Source: JAEKNW01 sp963677815 (GTDB taxonomy: Bacteria > Cloacimonadota > Cloacimonadia > Cloacimonadales > JAFGVF01). From it: 64,000 nucleotides of DNA. The position numbers and the translations under genes were made by a program. The notes under the pieces were generated by a model. It saw only the letters and a program-made list of their open reading frames with translations. It was not told where the DNA came from and searched no databases. Of the stretch, positions 62,480 to 64,000 are shown one piece after another. The stretch is taken from NCBI GenBank assembly GCA_963677815.1, contig OY782499.1, positions 372,001 to 436,000 on the forward strand, read 5' to 3'. Position 1 is the stretch's first letter, and each line of letters opens with the position of its first letter.

Positions 62480-63529
62480 TTATTTCTCTAAAGATTGAAT
62501 AGCATCTTTAATAGCAGAAAGTTTATCTTTTTTTAGTAAGCCACGTCTATAGTCATTAATTTTCTCAAATTCTTCAGGACTATAGAATAATTCATCTCTT
62601 CTAGTACCGCTATGAAGTATATCTATGGCAGGGAAAATTCTATTATCTGCAATTTCTCTATCTAGAACAATCTCGCAGTTACCAGTACCTTTAAATTCTT
62701 CAAAAATAAGTTGGTCCATTCTTGAGCCAGTATCTACTAAAATAGTTGCAATGATAGAAAGTGAACCACCGTTTTCTATATTACGGGCAAGACCAAAGAA
62801 TTTTCTAGGAATCTCTAATGCTCCAGCAGTTATCCCACCGCTCATAACTTTTCCATTACCTTTATAGTTCAGGTTATAGACTCTTCCAATACGAGTTAAG
62901 CTATCAACTAAAAAAACAACTTCATTACCGCATTCAAGTTCGTTTTTGGCAATACTCATAGCAAGGGATGTAATAAAAACATGAGCTCCTAAATTTTGGT
63001 CATTACTTGAGGCTAAGACAATTGCATCTGTTTCTCTACGAAAATCAGTTATTTCCTCAGGTCTTTCATCGACTAGTAATATCACAGGGATAACCTTAGG
63101 GTAATTCTTTTTTATATCTATGGCTAATTGTTTTAGGAGGGTTGTTTTACCTGAACGAGGAGGAGAAACAATTAGAGCTCGAGAACCTTTAGCTATTGGT
63201 GCAAATTTATCTATTAATTTCAAGGAATCAAAAGAAGATTCATGAAAGGAAAACTTATCTTCAGGGTTGATGACAGTATAATTACTTAAATCACTCCTAT
63301 CATAAAAAACTTGTGGGTCTTTGCCACAGACTTCTATTATCTCATCAACTACCTTTGCACCTTTAACCTTCTTAAAGGTAACAGTCATTCTTAAACCATG
63401 TTCTAATTTCAATTTATTCACTAATTTACTTGAAATTGTGATAGGATTTCTATTATTTATATCATCAGGAGTTACTATTTTAGAAACAGGCTTTCTCTTG
63501 ATTAAAATTCCAGTGAATGTTTCACTCAT
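62480..63529 (-). CDS. rho: Transcription termination factor Rho
   Basis: 349 residues from the ATG at 63529 (MSETFTGILIKRKPVSKIVT), chosen because GAAGG lies upstream; a TTG at 63565 would add 12 residues read from the edge of a foldback element and is unlikely. RNA-binding OB region (about 20-95), then the RecA-like motor: Walker A SPPRSGKTTLLKQ, VDERPEEITDFRR, Walker B EVVFLVDSLTR, the Q/R-loop region (GNGKVMSGGITAGALE), and DTGSRMDQLIFEEFKGTGN. Shorter than E. coli Rho (419), mainly from a reduced N-terminal part. Three foldback copies stand in tandem upstream of the start. Confidence 0.96.
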   Translation of the reverse strand: MSETFTGILIKRKPVSKIVTPDDINNRNPITISSKLVNKLKLEHGLRMTVTFKKVKGAKVVDEIIEVCGKDPQVFYDRSDLSNYTVINPEDKFSFHESSFDSLKLIDKFAPIAKGSRALIVSPPRSGKTTLLKQLAIDIKKNYPKVIPVILLVDERPEEITDFRRETDAIVLASSNDQNLGAHVFITSLAMSIAKNELECGNEVVFLVDSLTRIGRVYNLNYKGNGKVMSGGITAGALEIPRKFFGLARNIENGGSLSIIATILVDTGSRMDQLIFEEFKGTGNCEIVLDREIADNRIFPAIDILHSGTRRDELFYSPEEFEKINDYRRGLLKKDKLSAIKDAIQSLEK

Positions 63530-63560
63530 AAATTTTTTACCTTCTTTGTTGTTGATTTGA

Positions 63561-63635
63561 CCCAAATGGTGCGGTAGAGCTTTGATGATAAGTCTTAGAT
63601 TCTGCTATTCGCAAATATCTATTGCATTATTTGGG
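63561..63635 (+). mobile_element. FB1 foldback element, short copy 6, upstream of rho
   Basis: 75 bp from CCCAAATGGTGCGGTAGAGC to ATCTATTGCATTATTTGGG, consisting of the two terminal repeats with only a short middle. Flanks are TTTGA and TTCAG, so no duplication is preserved. It ends 32 bases before the rho start and would lie in a rho leader RNA. Confidence 0.75.
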
Positions 63636-63780
63636 TTCAGTGTTTATCTGTTTATCCTCAGCTATTCAAAGTTTAGATAATAACACTATAAACACTAATC
63701 AGATTATGCTTTCCCCTCAAATATTAACTACGATTAATTTTCTTGAGGGCTTATTTTTGATTAAAATTATGTTCGTTTTA

Positions 63781-63845
63781 CCAAATGGTGCAGTAAAATT
63801 TTTAGGGATAGTGCACATTCTCAAAAACCTACTGCCTTATATGGG
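63781..63845 (+). mobile_element. FB1 foldback element, degenerate copy 7
   Basis: About 65 bp: left end CCAAATGGTGCAGTAAAAT, right end TCTCAAAAACCTACTGCCTTATATGGG. Termini diverged, no flanking duplication. A plus-strand open frame across copies 6 and 7 (63622-63873) is not protein-like. Confidence 0.55.
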
Positions 63846-63899
63846 ATTAATGTCATTAAATATTTTAGATTGAATTAGTCAAATCATTTTAAATTTTAT

Positions 63900-64000
63900 C
63901 CCAGATCGAGTAGTAAAAATTAATTGAAAAATGCAGATTATTCTAGCAAAGTCTCTTTCTTTTAGGGGGATAAAAGGTGGATTCCATGAAGCAAGTATAA
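63900..64000 (+). mobile_element. FB1 foldback element, copy 8, cut by window end
   Basis: Left end CCCAGATCGAGTAGTAAAAA, then ATGCAGATTATTCTAGCAAA as in copy 4, then an AGGGGGAT hairpin arm like that of the long copies 1 and 2. The right end lies beyond the window. With copies 6 and 7 it fills the 471-base gap upstream of rho. Confidence 0.6.

Noticed and set aside
63530..63565. Extended Rho N-terminus from TTG 63565
   Set aside because: It would read from foldback-element sequence and lacks a ribosome site, whereas the ATG at 63529 has GAAGG upstream.
63622..63873. Plus-strand open frame of 83 codons upstream of rho
   Set aside because: It runs across two foldback copies; no ribosome site or recognisable protein features.

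Overview
The window is AT-rich bacterial chromosome, densely coded, with most genes on the minus strand. I infer an anaerobic member of the FCB superphylum, most likely Candidatus Cloacimonadota. The signs are several secreted proteins ending in YPNP-type type IX secretion sorting domains, a gingipain-fold PorU-like sortase, two GWxTD proteins, acetate and butyrate kinases, and a fused formiminotransferase-cyclodeaminase. No rRNA, tRNA, CRISPR array or complete transposase was seen. The assignment rests on family recognition, not on a search.

Layout. 1-8125 (+): the 3' part of priA, a secreted sorting-domain protein, the PorU-like peptidase and a radical SAM/SPASM enzyme. 8126-8620: a nest of repeats. 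8680-9906 (-): ackA. 10046-21308 (-): an envelope operon with an outer-membrane-like protein, a 2146-residue TPR protein, a small exported protein, ExbB, two ExbDs and an FHA-like/TonB-like protein. 21438-21830 (+): yraN. 21846-27761 (-): dnaE translationally coupled to two GWxTD proteins. 28011-28484 (+): an isolated GyrI-like ligand-binding protein, followed by repeats. 29048-30203 (-): a YugP-like Zn protease and a Mut7-C protein. 30343-35384 (-): pgeF, a FapA-like protein and a tricorn-like protease. 35554-38817 (-): a large modular secreted protein. 39131-44505 (-): rpmE, a DUF1385 protein, prfA, a CNNM/CorC-type protein and ftcD. 45358-48775 (+): a small Zn-ribbon protein and ileS. 49701-58235 (-): a soluble-adenylyl-cyclase-like protein, a repetitive beta-helix surface protein and an NtrC-type regulator. 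58336-63529 (-): alaS, buk and rho.

The strongest unlisted signal is a family of short non-coding foldback elements (MITE-like), called FB1 here. Members begin CCCAAAT/CCCAGAT and end ATTTGGG, are near-palindromic over their length, and in four copies are flanked by exact 5-bp duplications, all of the form TTNAA. At least eight copies or remnants occur. One supplies the last codons and stop of the DUF1385 gene, another the stop of the Mut7-C gene, and three lie in tandem upstream of rho. Other hairpin families and two tandem hairpin arrays (144-bp and 48-bp units) are nested in the same gaps.

How the genes fit together: PorU and the three sorting-domain proteins suggest a type IX-type surface export route. 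The ExbB/ExbD/TonB-like operon looks like a proton-driven device coupled to a giant periplasmic TPR protein. AckA and Buk are the terminal, ATP-forming steps of acidogenic fermentation, and FtcD fits histidine fermentation. The remainder is core replication, translation and termination machinery.
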